Positions 26,865 to 35,169 of a DNA stretch of 58,600 bases are shown piece after piece. This stretch comes from Nocardia seriolae NBRC 15557 (lineage in GTDB: Bacteria > Actinomycetota > Actinomycetes > Mycobacteriales > Mycobacteriaceae): positions 1 through 58,600 of the forward strand of contig NZ_BJWY01000030.1 of assembly GCF_007990715.1 (NCBI RefSeq), read 5' to 3'. Position 1 is the first letter of the stretch; each line of letters opens with the position of its first letter. The translations under genes and the position numbers were made by a program. The notes below the pieces were generated by a model. It was not told where the DNA came from. It searched no databases and saw only the letters and a list, made by a program, of their open reading frames with translations.

Positions 26865-28274
26865 ATGAGACGTACCCGCATCCTGTGCTCGATGCTGTCG
26901 ACGCTGGCCATCGCTTCGAGCGTATCCGCCGTGGTGAACGCCGAACCGGCGGATATCGCCGGGACGGGATCGTCGGGCAGCTCCAGCGGCTCGGGCTCGG
27001 GGTCGGCCTCGGGCAGCGCGAGCGGTTCGGGGACCGGCAGCTCGGGCGCGCCGACCAGCGTGCCCGCGTTCGGGCCCGACTTCCTGTGGGGCGTGGCCAT
27101 GGCCGGATTCCAGTCCGAAGGCCGTGCACCCGACAGCAATTGGAGCCGCTACGCCGACTCCGGCAAGGCCCCCGACCGCTACGGCGATTCCGTCGACTTC
27201 TACGACCGCTATGCCGAGGACATCGACCTGGCCGCCGGGATGGGGCTGAAGGTCTTCCGCCTCAGCATCGAATGGGCGCGGGTGCAACCCCAGCCCGGGG
27301 TCTGGGACGAGGCCGGATTCCGCTTCTACGACCAGGTCATCCAGAAGATCCGGGCCGCGGGCATGCGGCCCATGCTGACCCTCGACCACTGGGTGATCCC
27401 GGGCTGGGAGGCCGATCGCGGGGGCTGGAAGAACCAGGGCATGGTCTCGGACTGGCTCACCAATATGCGCCGGGTCGTGGACCGGTACGCGGGCGTCGAC
27501 CCGCTGTGGGTGACCATCAACGAGCCGATGGGCTATGTCGCGCAGTCGATCCAGATCGGCGATATCGGGGTGCTGGACGCGCTGCCGATGTTCGATCGGC
27601 TGGTGCAGGCACACGGCGCGATCTACGACTACATCCATCAGCGTCAGCCCGGCGCGAAGGTGACAAGCAATGTCGCGCAATACCCCGTGATCCAGGGCCT
27701 GACCGACATGCTCTTCGTCGATCGCGTGCACGGCAAACTCGATTTCATCGGCGCGGACTTCTATTACGGTGCCTCCCTGTCGAATCCGCCGAGCCCGGAC
27801 CTGCTCGGCAGCGAGCTGTGGAAGAACGCCATCGAACCCGAGGGCATCTACTACTACCTACGCGCCTACGCCGAGAAGTTCCCGGGCCTGCCGATCTACT
27901 TGGTGGAGAACGGACTTCCCACCGACAACGCCGCCCCGCGCGCCGACGGCTACGACCGCGCCGACCACCTGCGCGACACCGTCTACTGGTTGCAGCGCGC
28001 CAAGGCCGACGGCATCGACGTCATGGGCTACAACTACTGGAGCCTCACCGACAACTACGAATGGGGCAGCTACGCACCGCGATTCGGCCTCTACACCGTC
28101 GATGTGAAGACCGACCCTACCCTCACCCGCCGCCCCACCGACGCGGTCGCCGCCTTCGAGACCATCACCGCCCAGAGCGGCGTGCCCGCCGACTACCGCC
28201 CCACCCGCAAGCCCGCCCTGTGCTCCATCATCGTCCCGTTGGAGAGCTGCCTGCGCCCCGTCTCCGTCCCCTGA
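26865..28274 (+). CDS. Secreted glycoside hydrolase family 1 (beta-glucosidase-like)
   Basis: 469 residues. A Sec signal is present (TRILCSMLSTLAIASSVSAV, cleavage near VNA). A serine/glycine linker of about 30 residues ([20 protein letters not shown]) then leads to a complete GH1 TIM barrel starting at FGPDFLWGVAMAGFQSEG. Catalytic residues: acid/base E220 in WVTINEP and nucleophile E348 in YLVENGLP. The NYWSLTDNYEWGSYAPRFGL sugar-site block is intact. GH1 enzymes cleave beta-glucosides, galactosides or 6-phospho sugars; export argues for an unphosphorylated substrate. The linker between signal and catalytic domain is unusual and suggests a wall-spanning or surface-tethered enzyme. Divergent from the Mo-enzyme operon. 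Confidence 0.9.
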   Translation: MRRTRILCSMLSTLAIASSVSAVVNAEPADIAGTGSSGSSSGSGSGSASGSASGSGTGSSGAPTSVPAFGPDFLWGVAMAGFQSEGRAPDSNWSRYADSGKAPDRYGDSVDFYDRYAEDIDLAAGMGLKVFRLSIEWARVQPQPGVWDEAGFRFYDQVIQKIRAAGMRPMLTLDHWVIPGWEADRGGWKNQGMVSDWLTNMRRVVDRYAGVDPLWVTINEPMGYVAQSIQIGDIGVLDALPMFDRLVQAHGAIYDYIHQRQPGAKVTSNVAQYPVIQGLTDMLFVDRVHGKLDFIGADFYYGASLSNPPSPDLLGSELWKNAIEPEGIYYYLRAYAEKFPGLPIYLVENGLPTDNAAPRADGYDRADHLRDTVYWLQRAKADGIDVMGYNYWSLTDNYEWGSYAPRFGLYTVDVKTDPTLTRRPTDAVAAFETITAQSGVPADYRPTRKPALCSIIVPLESCLRPVSVP

Positions 28275-28287
28275 CCGGCCGCTCCGG

Positions 28288-29181
28288 TCAGCCGGAGGTG
28301 AGGCGCAGGCCGCCGGCGAAGGCGTCGATCATGGTGTGCAGCAGCGGATTACGGGTGGTCGCGCGCCAGGCGGCGGCGTAGGTGATGACCAGGGGGCACG
28401 GTTGCAGCGGCCGCCAGACCAGGCCGGGGACCGTCGCGGTGCGCGCCGAGCCCACCCCGATGGCCTCGGGCCGCAGCGGGAGCAGTTGCAGCATCTGGGC
28501 GTGGCTCATGGCGCTGTCGCTGAGCGTCACCGACGCGCCGCGCTCGCGCAGCTGCGCGAGTACCGAGTCGTGGACCTCGGGCGCGGCGTCACGGGCGAAC
28601 ATGATCAGCTCGTGGTCGCCGATGCGGGCCGGCTCCACCGAACCCGCCGCGGCGAGCGGATTCTCGCGCGACATGACGATGCCGAGTTCCTCGTCGGCGA
28701 TGGGCGTATACGCCAGATGCTCGGCCAGGCGCACCGGCAGCCGCAGTACTGCCAGATCCACTTCGTCGCAATCCAGCAGTCGCGCCTGATCGCCGCTGGT
28801 CCCGGTGGTGAATGCGATCCGCACCCCCGGCTGCCGCGCCTTGAGCAGCGACTCGATTCGCCCCGGCAGCCACTGCGGGGCGCCGTTCACGATCCCCAGC
28901 CGGAACGACGCATTGCCCGGCTGCGCCACCGCCCGCGTCTCCCGCACCGCGATCTCGGCCGCCTCCAGCACATATCGCGCCGACTTCAACAGCACCTCCC
29001 CGGCCGCCGTCAACTCCACCCCGTGATTCCCCCGAATCAACAGCGGCCCGCCCACCTCCTTCTCGATGGCCCGAATCTGCTGACTCAGTGTCGGAGTCGA
29101 GATGAACAACCGCTCCGCGGCCCGCCGAAAATGCAGCTCCTCCGCCACCGCCACGAAGTACCGCAACTGCCTCAATTCCAC
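28288..29181 (-). CDS. LysR-family transcriptional regulator
   Basis: 297 residues from the GTG at 29181. The winged HTH is textbook: LRQLRYFVAVAEELHFRRAA, then SQQIRAIEKEVGGPLLIR, followed by two effector-binding subdomains (FRLGIVNGAPQWLPGRIES onward). Normal length for the family. The frame is open further upstream, but the family start V-E-L-R-Q-L-R-Y-F fixes the GTG. It is divergent from the alpha/beta-hydrolase gene. AACGCAA repeats in the 231-bp gap are likely its operator, so it probably controls that hydrolase and itself. Effector unknown. Confidence 0.88.
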   Translation of the reverse strand: MELRQLRYFVAVAEELHFRRAAERLFISTPTLSQQIRAIEKEVGGPLLIRGNHGVELTAAGEVLLKSARYVLEAAEIAVRETRAVAQPGNASFRLGIVNGAPQWLPGRIESLLKARQPGVRIAFTTGTSGDQARLLDCDEVDLAVLRLPVRLAEHLAYTPIADEELGIVMSRENPLAAAGSVEPARIGDHELIMFARDAAPEVHDSVLAQLRERGASVTLSDSAMSHAQMLQLLPLRPEAIGVGSARTATVPGLVWRPLQPCPLVITYAAAWRATTRNPLLHTMIDAFAGGLRLTSG

Positions 29182-29337
29182 CCTTGAACTGTAAGCGCCC
29201 CAACACGCCCCACCGAATCCGTTGACCGGCACGCCGACGAGGTGATCGGCGGATTCCCTCCCGGGTGTGGCACTCGACGGCCGGGGGCAGGGCGGCTGGG
29301 CGGCATCCGACTCCGGTGTCATCCACCCTGGAACAGT

Positions 29338-29387
29338 AACGCAAATTCCTTGCGTTTATAGGCGCGCCGTGGCTAGCCTTAACGCAA
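29338..29387. promoter_or_regulatory. AACGCAA repeats, likely LysR operator/promoter
   Basis: AACGCAA (29338-29344) and TTGCGTT (29350-29356) form a perfect inverted repeat with a 5-bp spacer. A third AACGCAA lies at 29381-29387. Together they make three half-sites upstream of the hydrolase gene. A possible promoter overlaps them: TTGCGT (29350-29355) and TAGCCT (29374-29379) with an 18-bp spacer. This is the arrangement expected for a LysR recognition plus activation site. Confidence 0.6.
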
Positions 29388-29412
29388 GTGACGATGCTTT
29401 AAGGAGATTGTG

Positions 29413-30459
29413 ATGCCGTATCAGTGGCCGCTCGATCCGCGCGATGTCTTCGCGGAGCGCTATCCGCAGATGGTCAATACCGGCCTGCCCGCGTCGGATG
29501 TCGACGCCGTGCGTGCCGCCGTCGCCGCGATGTGGCCGGACGAGCCGGGCGGGTGGGTGCACGAATGGTCCACGCGCGCTGCGAAATATGCCGCCGACGG
29601 GCGTCACGAGCTGGCCGCGCTCGCCTACGGATGGGCGAAGTTCCCGGTCCTGGCCGATACCCCGAAGCGGGTCGCGTTCCAGCGGCAGATCGACGAGTAT
29701 CTGCTGGCCGCGACCGATTTCCCGATGCGCTTCGAACGCCGCGTGCTGGATCTGCCCTACGGCGGGACCGTGCTCGCGGTGCCCGTGCACCTGTTCACCG
29801 CGCCGGGCACCGCCGCCGACGCCCCGGTCCTGCTCGCCAGCGGCGGCGTGGACGGCTGGAAGATCGACCTGCACCAGATCCTGCTCACCCTGGCCGCGCA
29901 CACCGGCGCGCACGTGCTGGCCTTCGACATCCCGGGCACCGGGGAAACCCGGATCCCCCTGTCGCGCGAAAGCACCGGGCTCATCGACAGTTTGATCGTG
30001 GCCGCCCGAGAAATGGGCAATGGGATCGTGGCGCATCTCGGCTTCTCCATGGGCGGCTACTTCTCCGCCTACAGCGGCCTGTCCGGCAAGGCCGACGCGG
30101 CCGTGGTGATCGGCGGGCCGGTGCAGGCCGCCTTCGCCCCGGACCGCACCTGGCAGGTCGGCATGGCCGATATCGTCGCGCACGCACTGGGTTTCGAGCA
30201 GCGCCCGACCGCCGCGGAGATCGTGGCCCGCGCGTCGGCGATGTCGCTGGACGCACTGCTCGAACAGCGGAGCAACGCACCGATGTTCGTCGTCAACGGG
30301 GCCGACGACATTCACATCCCCCGGGCCGACACCCTGGTGTTCAGCGGCCGCCCCGACACCCGGGTCGAATCGATCGCGGGCAGCGGCCACTGCGCCATGT
30401 CCGAACTGGGCGTCGTCATGCCCGAGGTGATCGGCTGGCTGACAGGCCGATTGCGGTGA
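29413..30459 (+). CDS. Alpha/beta hydrolase (FrsA/esterase-like)
   Basis: 348 residues. An N-terminal helical part (to about 100) is followed by the hydrolase fold: VPVHLFTAPG, LLASGGVDGWK (oxyanion-hole region), FDIPGTGET and the nucleophile elbow LGFSMGGYFSA (G-x-S-x-G). The acid is in VVNGADDIHIPRA and the base in IAGSGHCAMSE. This size and the N-terminal cap resemble FrsA/acetyl-xylan-type esterases that act on small acyl esters. AAGGAG lies at 29401-29406, 6 bp before the ATG at 29413; a GTG at 29410 is too close. Its 3' end overlaps the converging HTH-only LysR gene by 44 bp. Confidence 0.8.
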   Translation: MPYQWPLDPRDVFAERYPQMVNTGLPASDVDAVRAAVAAMWPDEPGGWVHEWSTRAAKYAADGRHELAALAYGWAKFPVLADTPKRVAFQRQIDEYLLAATDFPMRFERRVLDLPYGGTVLAVPVHLFTAPGTAADAPVLLASGGVDGWKIDLHQILLTLAAHTGAHVLAFDIPGTGETRIPLSRESTGLIDSLIVAAREMGNGIVAHLGFSMGGYFSAYSGLSGKADAAVVIGGPVQAAFAPDRTWQVGMADIVAHALGFEQRPTAAEIVARASAMSLDALLEQRSNAPMFVVNGADDIHIPRADTLVFSGRPDTRVESIAGSGHCAMSELGVVMPEVIGWLTGRLR

Positions 30460-30808
30460 CGACCGCCGCCTGATCGCTGCCGGGCTCGTCCCGGTCACCG
30501 AGCATGGCGGGTGAACCCGCCGCGCGGGTCTGGACGGTCACCTCGCGGGAGACCGTCAACAGGGTCCTGGAGCCGTCCCGCAGGGTGTGCCCGGCAGAGG
30601 TCAGGGCGACCTGCCGGGTCGTGCGCTCGAAAAGAGTGACACCCAGATCCTTCTCCAAGCGCCGGACCGAGGTGCTCAGGGCCTGCTGGGTCATGTGCAG
30701 GCGGCGCGCCGCCCGGGTGAAGCTGAGTTGCTCGGCCACTTCCAGGAAGGGGGTCAGGCGGTACAGGTTCAGTGGTTCTTCCGCGGTCGGGAGCGGAATC
30801 GCTTTCAT
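30416..30808 (-). CDS. Truncated LysR: HTH domain only
   Basis: 130 residues from the ATG at 30808. Residues about 16-90 are a full LysR winged HTH (LYRLTPFLEVAEQLSFTRAA, LHMTQQALSTSVRRLEKDLG, FERTTRQVALTSAG). The linker helix SRTLLTVSREV is present, but the ~200-residue effector domain is missing. The last 35 residues are low-quality and read through the antisense of the hydrolase 3' end. This is either a decaying regulator or a genuine one-domain DNA-binding protein. It follows the DsbA-like gene by 41 bp on the same strand, so they may be one transcript. Confidence 0.65.
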   Translation of the reverse strand: MKAIPLPTAEEPLNLYRLTPFLEVAEQLSFTRAARRLHMTQQALSTSVRRLEKDLGVTLFERTTRQVALTSAGHTLRDGSRTLLTVSREVTVQTRAAGSPAMLGDRDEPGSDQAAVVTAIGLSASRSPRA

Positions 30809-30849
30809 TACCTTGCCTTTCGTCGATCCTCGGCATCCGCCGATCGGGG

Positions 30850-31584
30850 TCACCCGGGCTGCGCGGCGCGCACCGCGGCGTCCAGGCCCTCGGGAGTCAG
30901 GTTGGTGACCGGTGTGGAGCCGATCCGTACGGCCGGGGCCCGGGTCAGTCGGTCGGCGATCGCCTTGCCGGTCCGATCCGTCACGTATCCGCCGTAGCGG
31001 CGGCTCGTCACGCAGTCGTCGAGTCGCGGGCCGGGTGCGACACCGGCGCGCACGGCCATGTCGATGAGTTCCTGGTCGCTCGGGCCCGGTGATCCTTCGG
31101 CCGGAACACGACTGAGCAGTTCCCGCCGCCACGCCGGCCAGCTGCCGATATCGGCCTCGGCGACACAGGCGGCGGCATTGCTCGCCCGGCTCGAGTACGC
31201 CGTGGTCGAACTCTTGTCGCGAATGGCGATCATGCCGTAGTCGACCGCGATCGCCCCCTGCTGCACGAGGGCGTCCAGCGTGGGTCCGGTGACCTTCTGG
31301 AACGACCCGCACAGCGGGCACTGCGGATCCTCGAGCACGGTGACCACGACCTTCGCGTCGGGGTTGCCGATCCGGACCAGGCCATCGGTGAGCGTGGCCG
31401 GGCCCGCGACGGCGGCCGCCGCGGCCTCGGCCGCGCGGTCGCGGGTGCGGATCTGGTCGGACAGTCCGAAGCCGATCGCCACGGTCAGTATCAGCGGGAT
31501 GGCCACACTCAGCAGGCGTCCGAGGACACCGATGCGTTCCGACTGATCTGCCCGGGGGAAGCGGCCCGTCCGGGTCTTACGCAT
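30850..31584 (-). CDS. DsbA/thioredoxin-like membrane-anchored protein
   Basis: 244 residues from the ATG at 31584 (GGAGAGAA upstream). A single membrane anchor at about 19-41 (VLGRLLSVAIPLILTVAIGF) places the rest outside the membrane. The DsbA-like domain starts at VRIGNPDAKVVVTVLEDPQC and has the active-site pair C89-P-L-C92. The helical insertion ends AGVAPGPRLDDCV, and the cis-proline strand is RIGSTPVTNL. It resembles the mycobacterial thioredoxin_4 DsbA-like proteins that catalyse disulfide formation in exported proteins. The active site CPLC differs from the usual CPHC. Two ATGs further upstream (31614, 31638) are possible starts. Confidence 0.8.
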   Translation of the reverse strand: MRKTRTGRFPRADQSERIGVLGRLLSVAIPLILTVAIGFGLSDQIRTRDRAAEAAAAAVAGPATLTDGLVRIGNPDAKVVVTVLEDPQCPLCGSFQKVTGPTLDALVQQGAIAVDYGMIAIRDKSSTTAYSSRASNAAACVAEADIGSWPAWRRELLSRVPAEGSPGPSDQELIDMAVRAGVAPGPRLDDCVTSRRYGGYVTDRTGKAIADRLTRAPAVRIGSTPVTNLTPEGLDAAVRAAQPG

Positions 31585-31932
31585 GAATGGATTCTCTCCA
31601 GGGTTTCGGGCCATGAGGCCACAGATTTCGCTTGACACTGCGAAGTGTTGGCCAAGTTAGCACACCTTCGGCAAACATCAAAGAGTGTGAAATGTCAAGG
31701 GGGCGCGTGGAAACATTGCGTAACGAAATCCCGGTCCGGGAACCACGTAACCGGCGTTTCACCAGCGAAATTACATCGTGGGCGATTCTTTCGGGTTGAC
31801 TTGTGTCACTTGACCGACAAAATTAGCGGCACGGTAGCTAACTTTCAGTTATCGGTTGGAGCTCGTCTGGCGCAGGCTCCCGGCGCGTGGGCGACCACGG
31901 GGATCGGGGACGAAGGAAGAAAGAAGATCGGT
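31585..31932. promoter_or_regulatory. Divergent promoter region
   Basis: 348 bp of clearly AT-richer sequence between the DsbA-like gene (minus) and the four-gene operon (plus). TTGACA at 31632-31637 and TTGACT at 31796-31801 are good -35 matches on the plus strand, each with weak -10 candidates about 17 bp later (AAGTTAG and AAAATTAG). A TTGGCCAA palindrome lies near 31649. GAAGGAAGAAAGAAG forms the ribosome-binding region before ATG 31933. No gene is seen here. Confidence 0.45.
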
Positions 31933-32454
31933 ATGAGTGATCAAGCAACCCTGCACCTCGAGTACCTGTACGGCCCGCAATGGAATGCCGTCCTCACCAT
32001 CGTCGAACAGGCTGGCCAGCTGACGGCCGAGCAACGGGAACGACTCAACACCGCCGCGGCCAAGGCCGCCGAATCCCAGCTGGGGCAGCTGCAGAACGCG
32101 GCCTCCGGCACGGGCGGGCTCTCCGGCCTGTCGGGGCTGTCCGGTCTGCTGTCCGGGCTCGGGCAGCAAGGCACATCGCAGCCGCTGCAGATCGCCACCC
32201 GGGTGGCCAAGGAATTCGGGCGCGCCCGCAATACCCAGATCGCGGCAGCCGTCGCCGGACAGGCCATGTCCCCGGGGGCCGGGGCCGGGGACATCGCGGG
32301 CATCCTCCAATCGCTCGGCTCGCTCGGCGCGGTCAGCGTCCTCAACCAGGCGGTGACCGCCGCGGTACTCGCGGATCTGGTCGGGCGCGGTGAGTTCACC
32401 GAGGACGTCTACGCGGAACTGATGCGCCCGTGGCGGGAAGGCATCGGGGCCTGA
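31933..32454 (+). CDS. Unknown helical protein, first gene of a four-gene operon
   Basis: 173 residues from the ATG at 31933; no family recognised. It starts MSDQATLHLEYLYGPQWNAV, followed by helices (TAEQRERLNTAAAKAAESQL), a glycine/leucine repeat GLSGLSGLSGLLSGLG (about 62-77), and long alanine-rich helices to the end. There is no signal peptide or membrane helix. Purine-rich ribosome site GAAGGAAGAAAG upstream. The next gene starts 8 bp after its stop. The repeat could be an amphipathic or assembly helix. It is encoded with a single-TM protein, a lipoprotein and a STAND NTPase. Confidence 0.7.
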   Translation: MSDQATLHLEYLYGPQWNAVLTIVEQAGQLTAEQRERLNTAAAKAAESQLGQLQNAASGTGGLSGLSGLSGLLSGLGQQGTSQPLQIATRVAKEFGRARNTQIAAAVAGQAMSPGAGAGDIAGILQSLGSLGAVSVLNQAVTAAVLADLVGRGEFTEDVYAELMRPWREGIGA

Positions 32455-32461
32455 GGCGGCG

Positions 32462-32752
32462 ATGGGCATCACGAATCAGGCCAGCCGCGATACCTCGATC
32501 GGTTCGGCGCCGAGTCTGGCCGACCTGACCGACCTGCAGTCGGCCGCTGTCAGCTTCGGTTACCACCAGGGCAATGTGGCCGAGGGCCGGGCCGCGGTCG
32601 CGCACAACAAGATCGAACGGCAGGGCCCCATCGGGTGGTGGAATCGGCACAAGCTGCTGACCACCGGATTGAGTGGCGCGGTCGCGGTGTACCTGGCGTT
32701 GCTTCCTTCCGTGCAGAGCGCCGCGCTGGTGGTGCTGGGACATGTTCTGTAG
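32462..32752 (+). CDS. Small tail-anchored membrane protein
   Basis: 96 residues, family unknown. The N-terminal ~65 residues are polar and helical (SLADLTDLQSAAVSFGYHQG). A single hydrophobic segment at the C-terminus (LLTTGLSGAVAVYLALLPSV onward) is preceded by WWNRHK, so the protein is likely tail-anchored or N-in. Its coding end overlaps the start of the next gene by 11 bp, which makes the coupling and the annotation of both believable. Function unknown; context suggests a membrane platform for the operon. Confidence 0.65.
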   Translation: MGITNQASRDTSIGSAPSLADLTDLQSAAVSFGYHQGNVAEGRAAVAHNKIERQGPIGWWNRHKLLTTGLSGAVAVYLALLPSVQSAALVVLGHVL

Positions 32753-33332
32753 CTCCGCGCGGACCGGTAGCCGTCGGGTACGGGCAGCCGCTACCGTGCT
32801 CATCGCGGCGGCGGCGGTCCTGCTCGCGGCCTGCGGCACGACCGAGAACCCGGGCTCGTCACCGACGACGAGCGCCGGGCCGGACGCGGCCGACTGCTCC
32901 GGCGGCGCGCAGGCCGCCAATGGTCTGCAAACCGCCATCCGGCAACTATCCGACGGTCTGAGCGGGATCGGCCCGGCCTCGGAGCGCAACGATCTGAACG
33001 CGGTGCTCGACCAGATCGACTCGGCCCGCGGGGCCGCCGACACCATCAGCGGCGGCCTCGGCGCGGCGGCGGCGACCATGACGGCGTCCTCGCTCATCCG
33101 GACCGAGTTCCAGAACGCGGCCACCTCGGGTGCGGACCTGCGCTCCACCCTCGACGGTCTGCGCGCGGCGCTGGCCGGCGGCCCCGGGCCCGGCGATCAG
33201 TCGGCGCAACTCCAAACCGCGATAACCGCTTTCAACACCGCGCTGGAGCGGTTGTCGCTGGCGTGTTCCAGCAATTTCTCCGCCACGACCGTGGAGCCGA
33301 CCACCGTTTCCCCAACCCGGACAGCGAGATAG
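32742..33332 (+). CDS. Lipoprotein of unknown function
   Basis: 196 residues from the ATG at 32742. Signal RRVRAAATVLIAAAAVLLAA is followed by the lipobox cysteine (LAAC). The mature part is helical and A/S/G-rich, with heptad-like stretches (NGLQTAIRQLSDGLSGIGPA and ADLRSTLDGLRAALAG) and cysteines at about 48 and near the C-terminus. It ends T/S/P-rich. It resembles helical-hairpin surface lipoproteins but I recognise no family. Overlaps the upstream gene and is 6 bp from the STAND NTPase gene. Confidence 0.7.
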   Translation: MFCSSARTGSRRVRAAATVLIAAAAVLLAACGTTENPGSSPTTSAGPDAADCSGGAQAANGLQTAIRQLSDGLSGIGPASERNDLNAVLDQIDSARGAADTISGGLGAAAATMTASSLIRTEFQNAATSGADLRSTLDGLRAALAGGPGPGDQSAQLQTAITAFNTALERLSLACSSNFSATTVEPTTVSPTRTAR

Positions 33333-33338
33333 GCGACA

Positions 33339-34955
33339 GTGTCCAGAGAAGAATTCGCGATACGGCTGACTCGACTGCACGCCGCGGCGGGCTCACCGCC
33401 GAGCAAGTCCGTCGTGCGGCGAGTGAACCTGCGCTCCTCACCCGGGACGCGGGCCTTCAGCGGTCAGCGCCTCAGTGATTGGCGGCTGGGCCGCAATATC
33501 CCGGCCAGGTTCGATTCGGTGCTGCCGCTGCTGTCGGTCCTCATCGACGAGGCGAAGGCGCGACCGACTTCCGGCCGGGCCGACCGGCGGCTGTACGACC
33601 TCAACGAATGGCACGGCGCGTGGTCGCGCGCCCGCGACACCGCCCCGGCGCCGAACCCGGACCGCCCGCCCTACCGGGGCACCGAGCCCTACGGGCCGCG
33701 GGACGCGGAGATATTCTTCGGCCGCCGTGCGATTTCGGCGGATCTGGAACACCTGGTCGAGTCCGTACGCGGGGGCGGCGGCCCGCGACTGGTGCTGCTG
33801 CTCGGCGCGGCGGGCTCCGGGAAATCCTCGGTGCTGGGCGCGGGGCTGCGGGCCGGGGCCGCCGAAAAACGTTCGGTGGCGGTGGCTTTGGAGTCCGATC
33901 CGGAGTCGGCACTCGCGGACGCGGTAGCCGCGCTGGGGGAACTCGATGGCGAAGCCACGCTCCTCATCGTCGATCAGGCCGAGCGCCTGTTCACGCACTG
34001 CCCCGATAAGGTTGTGCGGCAACGCTTCCTCGCCGACCTCGAGCGTCTCGCCACCGACCCGGACCGGCCCCGGATGGTGGTCGTGCTGGCGTTCCGTTCC
34101 GAACAGCGCGCCGATCTGGACGCCTATCCGGTGCTCGCCGAGGCGCTGCCGGACAGGTCGCTGACGCTGGGCGCGCTGACGGAAACCGAACTGCGCCAGG
34201 TGATTCTGCGTCCCGCGGCGAAGCTCGGCTGGCGGGTCGAGGCCACGCTGGCCGAGGTGATGCTGCGCGATATCGGAACGCTGGGGCTGGGGACGGAAGC
34301 CGCGGTGCTGCGGGTGCTGACGCCGGTGCTCACCGCGGTGTGGGAGCAGCGCTCCGGCATCACCTCCACGTTGGACGCCTACCGGGCACTGGGCGGTCTC
34401 GGGCAGCGGCTGGTGGCCGACGCCGAACGGTCCTGGGAGTCGCTGACCGAGTACGAACGTCTTGTCGCGCAACCGATTCTGCTCAGTCTCGCCATCCCGG
34501 GTCCGCGCTCGGCGAACCGGGACCGGCTGCCGCGCCGGATTCTGCTGGAGGAGTCGCCGCATCCCGCCACCGCCGACATCGTCATCGATCGGCTGACCGC
34601 GGCCGGCGTGCTGAGCGCCGTCGGCGACGCGGTCGAACTGTGCAATGACGCGCTGCTGACCGACTGGCCGCGGCTGGCGGACTGGTTGGCCGACGAACGC
34701 GAGCCCACCTCGTCCCGGCGCCGGATCTGGGAGGACGCCCGCGTGTGGGCGGCGAACGAGCGTCCGAAGCGACTGCTCTACGACGGAAAACTACTTCGGG
34801 AGGCGGTGGAATTGTGTCCGCGGGATGCCTCGCGGAATCGGACCGTCGACGAATTCCTCCGCGAAGCGCAGCGGCGGCGTTTCCGGCGGCTGCTGTCTCT
34901 GGGCACGGCCACCGTGGTCACGTTTCTCGTTCTGCTCGCGCTGCTTTCGCATTGA
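33339..34955 (+). CDS. HTH-STAND NTPase with C-terminal membrane anchor
   Basis: 538 residues. Residues about 1-70 form an XRE-like HTH of the actinobacterial type (FSGQRLSDWRLGRNIPARFD). The P-loop NTPase domain starts at FFGRRAISADLEHLVESV, the sensor of the 'novel STAND' group. Walker A is LLGAAGSGKSS with K162, Walker B is TLLIVDQAERLF with D212, and the ARC subdomain (VLAFRSEQRADLDAYP, LTLGALTETELRQVI) and a winged-helix region follow. Typical relatives then carry WD40 repeats. Here the protein instead ends with a basic stretch and one membrane helix (LGTATVVTFLVLLALL). GTG start 33339, 6 bp after the lipoprotein gene. Probable nucleotide-switched signalling or defence ATPase at the membrane. 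Confidence 0.75.
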   Translation: MSREEFAIRLTRLHAAAGSPPSKSVVRRVNLRSSPGTRAFSGQRLSDWRLGRNIPARFDSVLPLLSVLIDEAKARPTSGRADRRLYDLNEWHGAWSRARDTAPAPNPDRPPYRGTEPYGPRDAEIFFGRRAISADLEHLVESVRGGGGPRLVLLLGAAGSGKSSVLGAGLRAGAAEKRSVAVALESDPESALADAVAALGELDGEATLLIVDQAERLFTHCPDKVVRQRFLADLERLATDPDRPRMVVVLAFRSEQRADLDAYPVLAEALPDRSLTLGALTETELRQVILRPAAKLGWRVEATLAEVMLRDIGTLGLGTEAAVLRVLTPVLTAVWEQRSGITSTLDAYRALGGLGQRLVADAERSWESLTEYERLVAQPILLSLAIPGPRSANRDRLPRRILLEESPHPATADIVIDRLTAAGVLSAVGDAVELCNDALLTDWPRLADWLADEREPTSSRRRIWEDARVWAANERPKRLLYDGKLLREAVELCPRDASRNRTVDEFLREAQRRRFRRLLSLGTATVVTFLVLLALLSH

Positions 34956-35169
34956 ACGGGCCGCGTCGGCGAATCTCCTCCGCACCGGCCGACTGCTCCA
35001 AAAACTGAAAACAACCGCTGTCTTATTTCTGTCGAGGGATTCGAGTGTTCTTGTGCGACATCCATCGTCGGCGACCGCGCGCACCCCCGAGACGGCGCTG
35101 TCTCGAGAATTCGGATCGCGGTTTGCTCACCCAGTAGTGATGTACTCGTGCGAAAGGCATAGGCGAAAC

